64,000 bases of DNA from Micromonospora sp. PLK6-60 (GCF_019890675.1 NZ_JAIOAA010000012.1:1-64000), one strand, 5' to 3'; positions 17,998 to 26,528 are shown, counted from the stretch's first letter. The notes: a model not told the origin generated them from the letters alone. Made by a program: numbers and translations.

Positions 17998-18831
17998 TCA
18001 GCAGCCCACGTCGATGCCCCGGGCGCGCAGGAACGGCGCGGGGTCGATCTGGTTCCACATGCCGCCCTGGTGCACCTCGAAGTGCAGGTGCGGGCCGGTG
18101 GAGTCGCCGGTGGAGCCCTCGTAGCCGATCAGCTCACCCGCGCTGACCTTGTCGCCCTCGCCGACCACCAGCCGGCTCTGGTGCGCGTAGTGGGTGAGGT
18201 AGCCGTTGCCGTGGTCGATGAAGACCGAGTTGCCGTAGCCGTCGCCGGCGTCGCCGGCCTTCACCACGGTCCCGGCGGCGGCGGCGTGGATCGGGGTGCC
18301 GGCGGGCATCGCGAAGTCGATGCCGGCGTGCAGGGTGCCCCACCGCTGGCCGTAGCAGGAGGTGATCTCGGCGCCCTTCATCGGGATCACCCAGGCGGGC
18401 TTCGGCTTGGCCGTGCGCTTCGGGGTCGCCGTGACGGTCGGCTTCGGCTTCGGCTTGGGCTTGGTGGCGGTGCGGGTGGGGCGGGCCGACGGGCTGGCGG
18501 TCGGGGTGGCCGCGCTGGGGCTGGCGGTGGGGCTGACCGGGGTGGCCTGGTCGCGGGCGGAGCGGTCGGCCCGGGCGGCGGCGTCGGCCCGGGCAACCGC
18601 GTCGGCACTGGCTTGGGCGTCGGCGTCGAGGGACACCGCGGCGGACCGCGGCGCGTCCGGACGGCTCAGCGTGGCGGCCGAGACACCGGCGACACCGAGG
18701 GCGAGCAGCGTGACCGCGCCGACCACCAGCCGGCCCCGGCGGCGCCCGGCCGGCAGCCGGTGCCGGCCGTGGGTGGCGGTCGCCTCGGTCAGGTTGTCGC
18801 GATCTTGCTGACGGTAGCTGTCTTCCAGCAC
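17998..18831 (-). CDS. M23 family metallopeptidase (LytM/peptidoglycan endopeptidase)
   Basis: 277 residues using the GTG at 18831, chosen because AAGG lies ~9 nt upstream; a longer reading from 18966 lacks such a site. A single membrane anchor or signal helix at ~33-53 (LVVGAVTLLALGVAGVSAAT) is followed by an Ala/Asp-rich then Thr/Pro/Lys-rich linker to ~155. The C-terminal LytM domain has zinc ligands in HAGIDFAMPAG and HLHFEVHQGG and the active-site loop YLTHYAHQ. It is expected to cut peptidoglycan cross-links outside the cell. A second M23 gene follows upstream in the same orientation. Confidence 0.9.
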   Translation of the reverse strand: MLEDSYRQQDRDNLTEATATHGRHRLPAGRRRGRLVVGAVTLLALGVAGVSAATLSRPDAPRSAAVSLDADAQASADAVARADAAARADRSARDQATPVSPTASPSAATPTASPSARPTRTATKPKPKPKPTVTATPKRTAKPKPAWVIPMKGAEITSCYGQRWGTLHAGIDFAMPAGTPIHAAAAGTVVKAGDAGDGYGNSVFIDHGNGYLTHYAHQSRLVVGEGDKVSAGELIGYEGSTGDSTGPHLHFEVHQGGMWNQIDPAPFLRARGIDVGC

Positions 18832-19052
18832 AACGGACCTTCGCAGAGTCGGGGCACGTGACCCGCAAATACTGGTGTCCGCGTGGTGACCGGCGGGTAG
18901 GGGTCCCCGGGAGGAGTGCGGGCCGGGGGAGGCGTCGGGCCGGATTTCTGCCCCGGTGCGCCCCATCGTCCGGGTAGGTGATCTTGCCGGCCGGTGGCGG
19001 GCGTCACACCTGAGGCTGTGGCCCAGGAGACAGCGATCCGCGTCGGGCGACG

Positions 19053-19084
19053 AAAAACCGCCCGGATCGATCGATCCGGGCGGT
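19053..19084 (-). terminator. Terminator of the second M23 peptidase gene
   Basis: A 28-nt perfect palindrome (19057-19084) with GATCGATC at its centre is followed on the minus strand by five T residues, 20 nt after the stop codon of the gene at 19104. It is a classic intrinsic terminator. Confidence 0.9.
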
Positions 19085-19103
19085 CAACGGGCGGTGCGCA
19101 GCG

Positions 19104-19814
19104 TCAGGACGCGGCTACCTCGCTGTAGAACGTGTCGATTTGCAGCTGGATGTTCACTCCACGGACATCCAGCCACGGCACCGGGTCGATCGGCTGGCCG
19201 TCGACGTGGACCTCGAGGTGCAGGTGCGAGCCGTACGAGTGGCCGGTGTTGCCGACCAGGCCGAGCTGGTCGCCCGCCTTCACCTGCTGACCCTCGTGGA
19301 CGCTGACCTCGGAGGAGTGGCCGTAGATGATCTCGCTGCCGTCGGCGTGCTTCACGATCACGGCGTAGCCGTAGCCGCCGAACCAGCCGGCCTTGGTGAC
19401 GGTGCCGTCGTGGACCGCCACGTACGGAGTGCCCTCCGGGGCGACCAGGTCGATGCCGGTGTGCAGCTTGCCCCAGCGCATGCCGTACGGCGACTTGAAG
19501 TCGTAGCCCTGCAGCGGCAGCAGCCAGACCTCGTCGCGCTTCGCCTGGCTGTCCCGGGCGTTGCTCCGGGAGGGCTTGTCGACGGAGGCGGCACGGTCGG
19601 CCACGTCCTGGCTGGTGATGGAGGCCTGCTTGAGCTCGTCGAGGACCGACGGGCTGACGCTCTTGGCGTCCGGCAGGGCGCCGGCGCCCAGCGCGACCAC
19701 GCCGGCACCGACGAAAGCCGAGGTGACGACGGCGGCGTAGCGGCTCCGGGGTGGGGTGGGTACGCGGCGGCGGCCGCGATATCGATCGGGCTCAGACGAC
19801 AGGCGCTGGCGCAC
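19104..19814 (-). CDS. M23 family metallopeptidase
   Basis: 236 residues using the GTG at 19814, which has GGAGG 6 nt upstream; a longer reading from 19898 has no ribosome-binding site. A membrane helix at ~28-48 (YAAVVTSAFVGAGVVALGAG) is followed by a short coiled or disordered linker and a LytM domain with HTGIDLVAPEG, IYGHSSEV and HLHLEVHVDG, so all zinc ligands are present. The product is exported and acts on the cell wall. It is independently transcribed (promoter at 19929-19957, terminator at 19053-19084). Confidence 0.9.
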   Translation of the reverse strand: MRQRLSSEPDRYRGRRRVPTPPRSRYAAVVTSAFVGAGVVALGAGALPDAKSVSPSVLDELKQASITSQDVADRAASVDKPSRSNARDSQAKRDEVWLLPLQGYDFKSPYGMRWGKLHTGIDLVAPEGTPYVAVHDGTVTKAGWFGGYGYAVIVKHADGSEIIYGHSSEVSVHEGQQVKAGDQLGLVGNTGHSYGSHLHLEVHVDGQPIDPVPWLDVRGVNIQLQIDTFYSEVAAS

Positions 19815-19928
19815 GCACACCCTCCGTTGTCGGGGATCCGATGCGGTTACCGACCGTTCGGTGAAGCTCGTTCGAACGTCCGGTGGCCGCGTCGTCACCC
19901 GTCCGTGGACCTGATGACAACCGTGGAC

Positions 19929-19957
19929 ACGTTAGCCAACCCCCGCCCCGGTCACAA
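19929..19957 (-). promoter_or_regulatory. Promoter of the M23 peptidase gene at 19104-19814
   Basis: On the minus strand, -35 TTGTGA (19952-19957), a 17-bp spacer and -10 TAACGT (19929-19934), predicting a start near 19922 and a leader of ~105 nt. The leader is too short for, and does not show the conserved cores of, the c-di-AMP riboswitch often found before actinobacterial wall hydrolases. The rest of the 388-bp gap (19815-20202) shows only a GC-rich hairpin near 20118-20145 and no gene. Confidence 0.65.
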
Positions 19958-20202
19958 GCGGAAGCGCCGAATCGGCGTTTCCTTCTGTCCCTTTCCGTCC
20001 GACATTGTCATAGCTCGGTACCCCGGTCGGAGGTCCCCGATACTGCCCGTTCGTCGCCGACAGTGACCGTTCGGCGGAGGTGTCCGACTTCCTGGACGGC
20101 GGCCGAGGCGGTAGGGACCCGGCCCGGATTTCCCGGCTCCGGGCCGGCGGGTTACCGTTCGTTCAGGTGTTGAGTCGCGGAGCCCGTGAAAGGTGTGCGC
20201 TG

Positions 20203-20607
20203 ATGAGCTCTCGAATCCGGGTCGTCGTCGCGAAGCCGGGCCTGGACGGCCACGACCGCGGTGCCAAGGTGGTCGCGCGCGCCCTGCGCGACGCCGGCAT
20301 GGAGGTCATCTACACCGGCCTGCACCAGACTCCGGAGCAGATCGTGGAGACCGCCATCCAGGAGGACGCGGACGCGGTCGGGCTCTCGGTGCTCTCCGGG
20401 GCGCACATGACGCTCTTCCGCCGGGTGCTGGAACTGCTCGGCGAGCGGGACGCGCGGGACATCGTCGTCTTCGGCGGCGGGATCATCCCGGACGCCGACA
20501 TCCCTGAGCTGGAGCAGCTCGGCGTCGCCAAGATCTTCACGCCGGGTGCGACCACCCAGTCGATCGTCGAGTGGGTCCGGGCGAACGTGGCGCAGCCCGT
20601 CGCCTGA
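20203..20607 (+). CDS. Stand-alone cobalamin-binding domain protein (acyl-CoA mutase small-subunit type)
   Basis: 134 residues, the length of isobutyryl-/methylmalonyl-CoA mutase small subunits. The B12-binding motif D15-x-H17-x-x-G20 is seen in KPGLDGHDRG, where His17 would coordinate cobalt. SVLSGAHMTLF and VVFGGGIIPDADIPELEQLG complete the Rossmann-like fold. It would supply adenosylcobalamin to a separate mutase large subunit for carbon-skeleton rearrangement. No large-subunit gene is in the window, so the partner must be encoded elsewhere. The ATG at 20203 was chosen because upstream residues are not family sequence. Confidence 0.85.
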   Translation: MSSRIRVVVAKPGLDGHDRGAKVVARALRDAGMEVIYTGLHQTPEQIVETAIQEDADAVGLSVLSGAHMTLFRRVLELLGERDARDIVVFGGGIIPDADIPELEQLGVAKIFTPGATTQSIVEWVRANVAQPVA

Positions 20608-20641
20608 CCCGGCCGGCTCCGTTCCGGATCCGGACAGGGGG

Positions 20642-20678
20642 GAAGGGCCGGACGCACCCCTCACACGCCCGGCCCTTC
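20642..20678 (+). terminator. Terminator after the cobalamin-binding gene
   Basis: GAAGGGCCGG (20642-20651) pairs with CCGGCCCTTC (20669-20678) across a 17-nt loop, 34 nt after the stop. It ends in a short TCTAT tract. It is moderately convincing. Confidence 0.6.
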
Positions 20679-20795
20679 TATGCACGATGCCCCGCCGCCA
20701 CCCCTCGACCGACAGGGCATCGGCCGCTCCCGTCCTCGCGCCGTATCAGCGCTCCGACATCACACTCAACGACGCCCCCGACCGGCGGTTACGGG

Positions 20796-20930
20796 TACAA
20801 GGAGGGGCCCCTGTTAACGCATTCGGTAGTAGCGGGGCCCCCTGTTAACGCATGAGGCGATGCCGGGCCCGCTTGATGCCATGAGACGGTGCCGGGCCCC
20901 GTTTAAGGCCTGCCGGGCCCCGATTGACGC
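20796..20930. repeat. GGGGCCCC/GTTAACGCAT dispersed hairpin element with decayed tandem copies
   Basis: At 20796-20850 lies a copy of the element also found at 43089-43146 and 56735-56791: AAGGAGGGGCCCC, TGTTAACGCATTCGGTA, then GGGGCCCCC. Here the right arm is itself followed by a second GTTAACGCAT. From 20851 to ~20930 there are three further GCCGGGCCC motifs separated by ATGAGRCGRTG or TTAAGGCC-like spacers, which look like decayed tandem units. The 406-bp gap 20608-21013 holds no gene. Confidence 0.75.
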
Positions 20931-21013
20931 GCACGGCGGTCACGGCGGGTCACCGGGAATTGACGCTGGGTCGTAGGCTGGGCGCTACCGCCGCCCAGCC
21001 CCCGGAGGCCGCC

Positions 21014-21619
21014 GTGCCGGTCGTGCCGCAGCCCGGTCCGGAACCCGCCGTGCGCGTCGCCCGCCGCGTACCCGAGGGTCAGCCCTTCGTGGTCCGTCCC
21101 CGGGTGCGCCGCCGCGCCGCCCGGGTCGCCCTCCTGATCGGGGCGCTGCTGGGCGGGTTCTTCCTGGTCGCCGGGGTCAGCCGGCTCGGCGGCCCGCCGG
21201 CCGGCCCGCGTCCTGACGGGCTGGTGATCCCGCTCGCCGCCTGCTGCCTGCTGGTGGCGGTGCTGTTCTGGCTCGCCAACCCGGACGACCCGGTGCTCGC
21301 GGCCGGCCCGGACGGCCTCTGGATCCGGGCCCGGGTGTTCCGGGGCCAGGTCGTCTGGCTGCCCTGGTCGGAGATCGCCCTGGTGCACCGCCACCGGCAC
21401 GGCCTGGAGCCGGTGCTGTGCGTGCAACCCCGGGACCGCGGCCTGTTCCGCCGGCTCGGCCTGCTGGCCTGGCTGGACACCCAGGTGCCCGGTCCGCCCG
21501 GGCCGGTGCGGGCGGCGCACCCGGGTTTCCTCGCCCGGCTGCGGCTCACCGACCGCGCCGAGCAGGAGGTCGTCGCGGCGCTGCGGCGGTACGCCCGGGG
21601 GCGCTGCCCGATCGACTGA
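21014..21619 (+). CDS. Small membrane protein with two helices and a cytoplasmic PH-like C-domain
   Basis: 201 residues from the GTG at 21014, which has GGAGG 5 nt upstream. Basic N-tail (~1-36), membrane helices at ~37-57 and ~69-88, then a ~110-residue soluble domain starting LAAGPDGLWIRARVFRGQVVWLPWSEIALVHRHRHG, which has the look of a bacterial PH-like (DUF-type) domain found in actinobacterial membrane proteins. No catalytic residues are recognised. It lies just upstream of sucC but has its own ribosome-binding site and no clear link to succinyl-CoA metabolism. Confidence 0.75.
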   Translation: MPVVPQPGPEPAVRVARRVPEGQPFVVRPRVRRRAARVALLIGALLGGFFLVAGVSRLGGPPAGPRPDGLVIPLAACCLLVAVLFWLANPDDPVLAAGPDGLWIRARVFRGQVVWLPWSEIALVHRHRHGLEPVLCVQPRDRGLFRRLGLLAWLDTQVPGPPGPVRAAHPGFLARLRLTDRAEQEVVAALRRYARGRCPID

Positions 21620-21663
21620 CCGGCGCCGGGCTGTGCATTACCGCACACCCCGCACCCGCTCGG

Positions 21664-21691
21664 TTGCCGCCCGTCCCGGTCTCGTTAGGCT
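21664..21691 (+). promoter_or_regulatory. Probable sucCD promoter
   Basis: TTGCCG (21664-21669), a 16-bp spacer and TAGGCT (21686-21691) fit an actinobacterial housekeeping promoter, giving a start near 21698 and a ~98-nt leader before sucC. Confidence 0.55.
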
Positions 21692-21795
21692 GCGGCAAAT
21701 GGCCTGTCTCATCTGATGACAGGCGTCAAACTGTTTATCTCAACGCTGGTGGCGGCGCGACGGCGCGCCGCGGAGACGGGACGGGACGCGCAATC

Positions 21796-22974
21796 GTGGA
21801 CCTGTACGAGTACCAGGGGCGGGACCTGTTCGAGCGGCACGGCTTGCCCGTGCTCGCCGGCGGCGTCGCCACTACCCCGGAGGAGGCCCGCGCGATCGCC
21901 GAGCGACTCGGCGGCCGGGTCGTCGTCAAGGCGCAGGTGAAGGTCGGCGGCCGAGGCAAGGCCGGTGGCGTCAAGCTCGCCGAGGGCGCGGAGGAGACGG
22001 TGGCTCGGGCCACCGACATCCTCGGCATGGACATCAAGGGCCACACCGTCCACAAGGTCATGATCACCGTGACGGCGGACGTGGCCGAGGAGTACTACTT
22101 CTCGTACCTGCTCGACCGGGCGAACCGCACCTTCCTCTGCATCGCCAGCGTGGCCGGCGGCATGGACATCGAGCAGGTGGCCGCGGAGACCCCGGACAAG
22201 GTCGTCAAGGCCCCGATCGACGCGGTCAAGGGCGTGGACGAGGCGCAGGCCCGGGAGATCGTGACCGCCGCCGGCTTCCCGGCCGAGGTCGCCGACCAGG
22301 TCGTCGAGGTGGCGGTGGGTCTGTGGCAGGCCTTCGTGGCCGAGGACGCCACCCTGGTCGAGGTGAACCCGCTGGCCAAGACCAAGGACGGCAAGCTGCT
22401 GCTGCTGGACGCGAAGATCTCGCTGGACGAGAACGCCGCGTTCCGCCACCCGGACCACGAGGCGCTTGTCGACCAGGCCGCCGTGGACCCGCTGGAGCAG
22501 GCCGCCAAGGCCAAGGACCTCAACTACGTCAAGCTCGACGGCGAGGTCGGCATCATCGGCAACGGCGCGGGCCTGGTCATGTCGACGCTCGACGTGGTCG
22601 CGTACGCCGGTGAGCGGCACGGCGGCGTCAAGCCGGCCAACTTCCTCGACATCGGCGGCGGCGCGAGCGCCGAGGTGATGGCGAACGGCCTGGAGATCGT
22701 GCTCTCCGACCCGTCGGTGCGCAGCGTCTTCGTCAACGTCTTCGGTGGCATCACCGCGTGCGACGCCGTCGCCAACGGCATCGTGCAGGCGCTGGCGCTG
22801 CTCGAGCAGCGCGGCGAGAAGGCCACCAAGCCGCTCGTCGTCCGCCTCGACGGCAACAACGCCGAGGCCGGTCGGGCGATCCTCGACGACGCGAACAACC
22901 CGCTCATCCAGCGGGTCGACACCATGGACGGCGCGGCCGAGCGGGCCGCCGAGCTGGCAGCTGCGGGGGTCTGA
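21796..22974 (+). CDS. sucC: Succinyl-CoA ligase (ADP-forming) beta subunit
   Basis: 392 residues, full length. With SucD it converts succinyl-CoA to succinate with substrate-level phosphorylation in the TCA cycle. The N-terminal ATP-grasp fold begins MDLYEYQGRDLFERHGLPV and includes VVVKAQVKVGGRGKAGGVKL; EVNPLAKTKDGKLLLLDAK and GNGAGLVMSTLDV are the metal/nucleotide and CoA-ligase domain signatures. The start is the GTG that gives the canonical MDLYEYQ N-terminus. sucD follows after 2 nt. Confidence 0.96.
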   Translation: MDLYEYQGRDLFERHGLPVLAGGVATTPEEARAIAERLGGRVVVKAQVKVGGRGKAGGVKLAEGAEETVARATDILGMDIKGHTVHKVMITVTADVAEEYYFSYLLDRANRTFLCIASVAGGMDIEQVAAETPDKVVKAPIDAVKGVDEAQAREIVTAAGFPAEVADQVVEVAVGLWQAFVAEDATLVEVNPLAKTKDGKLLLLDAKISLDENAAFRHPDHEALVDQAAVDPLEQAAKAKDLNYVKLDGEVGIIGNGAGLVMSTLDVVAYAGERHGGVKPANFLDIGGGASAEVMANGLEIVLSDPSVRSVFVNVFGGITACDAVANGIVQALALLEQRGEKATKPLVVRLDGNNAEAGRAILDDANNPLIQRVDTMDGAAERAAELAAAGV

Positions 22975-22976
22975 CA

Positions 22977-23864
22977 ATGGCTATCTGGCTGACCAAGGAC
23001 TCCAAGGTCATCGTGCAGGGGATGACCGGTTCCGAGGGTTCCAAGCACACCAAGCGGATGCTCGCCGCCGGCACCAACGTGGTCGGTGGCGTGAACCCGC
23101 GCAAGGCCGGCACCACTGTCGACTTCGACGGCACCGAGCTGCCGGTCTTCGCCTCCGTCGCGGACGCGATCAAGGAGACCGGGGCGGACGTCACGGTCAT
23201 CTTCGTGCCGCCGCAGTTCACCAAGGCCGCGGTGGTCGAGGCGATCGACGCCGGCATCGAGCTGGCCGTGGTGATCACCGAGGGCGTGCCGGTGCACGAC
23301 ACCGCCGCGTTCTGGGCGTACAACGTGGCCAAGGGCGAGCGGACCCGGATCATCGGCCCGAACTGCCCGGGCATCGCCTCGCCGGGTGCGTCCAACGCCG
23401 GCATCATCCCGGCCGACATCACCGGCTCCGGCCGGATCGGCCTGGTCAGCAAGAGCGGCACGCTGACCTACCAGATGATGTACGAGCTGCGCGACATCGG
23501 CTTCTCCACCTGCGTCGGCATCGGCGGTGACCCGATCATCGGCACCACCCACATCGACGCGCTGGCCGCCTTCGAGGCGGACCCGGAGACCGACGCCATC
23601 GTGATGATCGGTGAGATCGGCGGCGACGCCGAGGAGCGGGCGGCCGAGTTCATCAAGGCCAACGTCACCAAGCCGGTGGTCGGCTACATCGCCGGCTTCA
23701 CCGCCCCGCCCGGCAAGACCATGGGCCACGCCGGCGCGATCATCTCCGGCTCGGCGGGCACCGCCGACGCCAAGAAGGAGGCGCTGGAGGCGGTCGGCGT
23801 CAAGGTCGGCAAGACCCCGACCGAGACCGCCGAGCTGATGCGGGAGATCATGTCCGGCCGCTGA
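22977..23864 (+). CDS. sucD: Succinyl-CoA ligase alpha subunit
   Basis: 295 residues, full length. The CoA-binding Rossmann domain has VIVQGMTGSEGSKHTKRML and NVVGGVNPRKAGTT. The phospho-histidine that shuttles phosphate is in the MGHAGAIISG segment at ~249-258. GPNCPGIASPG and SKSGTLTYQMMYEL are conserved family blocks. It sits 2 nt behind sucC in a two-gene operon closed by a strong terminator. Confidence 0.96.
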   Translation: MAIWLTKDSKVIVQGMTGSEGSKHTKRMLAAGTNVVGGVNPRKAGTTVDFDGTELPVFASVADAIKETGADVTVIFVPPQFTKAAVVEAIDAGIELAVVITEGVPVHDTAAFWAYNVAKGERTRIIGPNCPGIASPGASNAGIIPADITGSGRIGLVSKSGTLTYQMMYELRDIGFSTCVGIGGDPIIGTTHIDALAAFEADPETDAIVMIGEIGGDAEERAAEFIKANVTKPVVGYIAGFTAPPGKTMGHAGAIISGSAGTADAKKEALEAVGVKVGKTPTETAELMREIMSGR

Positions 23865-23880
23865 GCCGCGCGTGACACAC

Positions 23881-23914
23881 GGAGGGGGTCGACCGGTGCC
23901 GGTCGACCCCCTCC
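23881..23914 (+). terminator. sucCD terminator
   Basis: Arms of 16 nt (23881-23896 and 23899-23914), perfectly complementary, 16 nt after the sucD stop. It also faces the end of the convergent membrane-protein gene and probably serves both strands. Confidence 0.85.
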
Positions 23915-23936
23915 GCTCGTCGTGCCCCGGCCCGGA

Positions 23937-24206
23937 TCAGCGGTACCAGTACGGGTAGTAGTAGGCGCCCCGGGCGCGCACGATCGCGCTGACGATGAGG
24001 TTGACGATGCCCAACGCGATGGCCAACCAGCCGAGCAGCGGCGACTTCCCGAAGCGCCGGGCGTCCCGGATCGACAGGTAGCCGAACACGATGCCCAGGA
24101 TGCCGCAGCACAGCAGGCCCAGGACGATCCCCAGGACGCCCCACAGCGTGGTCCGGTCCCGGCCGGCGGCCGGTGGCGGCGGTGGCGGCGGATAAGGAGC
24201 GTTCAC
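23937..24206 (-). CDS. Small DUF4190-like membrane protein
   Basis: 89 residues from GTG. A seven-proline run near the N-terminus is followed by two membrane helices (~19-42, TTLWGVLGIVLGLLCCGILG, and ~56-76) joined by YLSIRDARRFGKSPLLG, and a Tyr-rich C-terminus (GAYYYPYWYR). This is the pattern of DUF4190 proteins, whose function is unknown. It is convergent with sucD. Confidence 0.75.
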   Translation of the reverse strand: MNAPYPPPPPPPAAGRDRTTLWGVLGIVLGLLCCGILGIVFGYLSIRDARRFGKSPLLGWLAIALGIVNLIVSAIVRARGAYYYPYWYR

Positions 24207-24364
24207 GGCTTCCTCCGAGCGGTCGGTGCCGCGACGGAAGGTCGCGTCCCTGGCCCGAGGCTAAACCGGATCGGGAGCCAGATCCGGTGGATCACGGAAC
24301 TCGCCGCCGGTGGTGGACCGATACCGGCCTGCCGTGACCCGCGCGGCATGCCAGAGTAGACGCG

Positions 24365-25648
24365 ATGTCCTCCGTCACCCCTGACCAGCCGCGCCGCCCC
24401 GCCGCCGACACCCGACCGCCCGGCCGCCCCCGGGCCGGGGCCCGGGTGCCCGCGCCGCGCGCCGGCGAGCCGCCGCGCAGCCGGGCGCCGTTGCCCGTCG
24501 CCGCCGGGGTGGCGGCGCTCTGGGCCGCGCTCACCGGCTGGCTGCCGGTGGCCGTGGTGCTGGCCCTCGCCCAGCTGACCGAGGACGCCGGCTCGCTGCC
24601 CGGCGCGCTCGGCGCCGGGCTGGCCGGCTGGCTGCTCGGCCACGGGGTGCCGCTCGGCACGGCGGCCGGGCCGCTCGGCCTGAGCCCGCTGGCGCTCACC
24701 GGCCTGGTCCTCTGGCGGCTGACCCGGGCCGGCGTGCACGCCAGCCGGGCCGTGGGCGCCCGCGGTGGCCGTTCGCCCCGGGCGGCGCTCACCGTCGCGG
24801 CGGCGGTGGGCGTCGCGTACGGCCTGCTGGGCGCGGTGGCCGCCCTGCTGGTCGGGCTCGCCGGCCCGCAGGTCTCCCCGGTCCGGGCCGGGCTCACCAC
24901 GCTGGCGTTCGGGGTGCCGGCCGCCCTGCTCGGCGCGGTACGCACCACCGGGGTCTCGGTGCTGCTCGCCGAGCGGCTGCCGCCGCCGGTGGTCGACGGC
25001 GTGCGCACCGGCGTGGTGGCCGCCCTGCTGCTGCTCGGCGCGGGCGCCGGGGCGGCCGGCCTGGCGGTGGCCACCGGGGGCGGGGACGCCGCCGACATGA
25101 TCGGCGCGTACCGCACCGGGGTGGCCGGCCAGGCCGGGATCACCCTGGTCAGCCTGGCGTACGCGCCGAACGCCGCGGTCTGGTCGCTCAGTTACCTGCT
25201 CGGTCCCGGGTTCGCCGTCGGCGTCGACACGGCCGTGCGCACCAGCGAGGTCTCGCTCGGCGCGCTGCCCGCCGTACCCCTGCTGGCCGGCCTGCCGCGC
25301 GGCCCGGTGGGCGGGCCGGGGGCCGTGCTGCTCGCCATCCCGGTGCTGGTGGCGATGGCCGCGGGTTGGCTGCTCGCCCGCCGGTTGCTGCGGGCGGCGC
25401 CGGAGCGGCGGGCGGTGCCGGGCTGGCCGGCCCTGCTGGTGCCGGCGGCGCTCGCCGGTCCGGTGGCCGGCCTGCTGCTCGGCGCCGTGGCGGCGGCGGC
25501 CCGGGGTCCGCTCGGCGGCGGCCGGCTGGCCGAGGTCGGTCCGGTGCCCTGGCAGGTGGCCGCCGTGGCGACCGTGGTGGTGGCGGCGGGCGCGCTGCTC
25601 GGCTGCGCGGCCGGCAAGGTGCTCGCCCGCCCCGCCCCGTCCCGCTGA
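24365..25648 (+). CDS. DUF6350 polytopic membrane protein
   Basis: 427 residues with ~9-10 membrane helices after an Arg/Pro-rich N-tail of ~35 residues. The position between sucD and purN and the extremely Ala/Gly/Leu-rich helices match DUF6350 (cell-division PerM-like annotation in some actinobacteria). A conserved-looking VVALAQ..DAGSLPGALGAGLAGWLLGHG block is at ~60-90. The function is not established. The ATG at 24365 lacks a clear ribosome-binding site and may be read from a very short leader. Confidence 0.75.
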   Translation: MSSVTPDQPRRPAADTRPPGRPRAGARVPAPRAGEPPRSRAPLPVAAGVAALWAALTGWLPVAVVLALAQLTEDAGSLPGALGAGLAGWLLGHGVPLGTAAGPLGLSPLALTGLVLWRLTRAGVHASRAVGARGGRSPRAALTVAAAVGVAYGLLGAVAALLVGLAGPQVSPVRAGLTTLAFGVPAALLGAVRTTGVSVLLAERLPPPVVDGVRTGVVAALLLLGAGAGAAGLAVATGGGDAADMIGAYRTGVAGQAGITLVSLAYAPNAAVWSLSYLLGPGFAVGVDTAVRTSEVSLGALPAVPLLAGLPRGPVGGPGAVLLAIPVLVAMAAGWLLARRLLRAAPERRAVPGWPALLVPAALAGPVAGLLLGAVAAAARGPLGGGRLAEVGPVPWQVAAVATVVVAAGALLGCAAGKVLARPAPSR

Positions 25649-25690
25649 CGCCAGCCCGCCCCGTCCCGCTGACGTCGGCCCGACAAACGG

Positions 25691-25720
25691 CGAGGGGCGC
25701 CCCGGTCGGGACGCCCCTCG
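25691..25720. terminator. Bidirectional terminator between DUF6350 and DUF4190 genes
   Basis: CGAGGGGCG (25691-25699) pairs with CGCCCCTCG (25712-25720), with further pairing inside the loop. It lies between two convergent genes. Confidence 0.75.
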
Positions 25721-25736
25721 GGCCGCGGTGCGGTGG

Positions 25737-26348
25737 TCAGGGGCTCGTCGGCAGGTCCAGGCCCTGCCCGACGATGGACAGGATGATGAGCAGGATGCCC
25801 AGGCCGACGGCGACGGCGCCGCAGATCAGACCGGCCTTGGCCTGGCCGCCGTTGCTGGCCAGCCCCTGGGCGGCCTTCTGCCGGCCGAGGTAACCGGTGA
25901 TCACCGCGGCGATGCCCAGCGGGATGCCCAGGTAGAGGCAGCAGACCATCGGGATCGCGGCGATGCCGAGGATCATCGAGACCAGGCCGAGGGTGTTGTT
26001 CTGCCCCTGCGGCTGCGGGTAGCCGGCGTTCGGGTAGCCCTGGGCGCCGTACGGCTGCTGCGCGCCGTACGGGTCCTGGTAGGGCTGCTGCTGCCCGTAC
26101 GGCTGGCCCGAGGTGGGCTGCTGGCCGTACGGCTGGCCGGAGGTGGGCTGCTGGCCGTACGGCGCCTGCGGCGGAGCCGCGTACGGGTCCGGCTGGCCGT
26201 AGGGCTGGCCCGAGGTGGGCTGCTGCCCGTACGGCGGCTGGGGCGCCTGCGGCGACTGGCCGTACGGGTCGGCGGGGAAGTGGGGGGCGGTCGGGTCCTG
26301 GTTGGGCTGCTGGCCGTACGGGTCCTGACCGGGCTGTCCGGGCTGCAT
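25737..26348 (-). CDS. DUF4190 membrane protein with PYGQQPTSGQ repeats
   Basis: 203 residues; the ATG at 26348 has GAGGAG ~10 nt upstream. Residues 1-115 are a low-complexity Gln/Pro/Tyr/Gly tail with PYGQQPTSGQ repeated at ~39-48, 63-72 and 73-82 and many PYGxQ variants. Two hydrophobic segments follow (~120-152 with MVCCLYLG, and ~172-193), as in DUF4190. The Tyr-rich tail could promote self-association or binding; the function is unknown. Confidence 0.8.
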   Translation of the reverse strand: MQPGQPGQDPYGQQPNQDPTAPHFPADPYGQSPQAPQPPYGQQPTSGQPYGQPDPYAAPPQAPYGQQPTSGQPYGQQPTSGQPYGQQQPYQDPYGAQQPYGAQGYPNAGYPQPQGQNNTLGLVSMILGIAAIPMVCCLYLGIPLGIAAVITGYLGRQKAAQGLASNGGQAKAGLICGAVAVGLGILLIILSIVGQGLDLPTSP

Positions 26349-26516
26349 GCGCGCGTACTCCTCGTTCTGACGGCACTGTCGGCGTGCCGTCCGTTGACGG
26401 TCCGGAGCCGGCCGTACGCCGGGCACCGAGCGATCGGCAGCGTATCGCGTCCGGGCCAGCACGGTGATCACCGCAGGAGGCGCACCGCCCCTGCGTCCGG
26501 CCCGCCGGCCGCCCGA

Positions 26517-26522
26517 TAGGCT
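26517..26522 (+). promoter_or_regulatory. Probable -10 of the purN-purH transcript
   Basis: TAGGCT ends 6 nt before the purN GTG at 26529, which places the transcription start on or next to the start codon (leaderless mRNA). No Shine-Dalgarno sequence precedes the GTG. No clear -35 is visible in the GC-rich upstream. Confidence 0.55.
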
Positions 26523-26528
26523 GGCCCG

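Noticed and set aside
18832..20202. c-di-AMP riboswitch upstream of the M23 peptidase genes
   Set aside because: Actinobacterial wall-hydrolase genes often carry one, so I looked for its conserved cores on the minus strand. They are absent, and the mapped-looking promoter leaves too short a leader for one of the genes.
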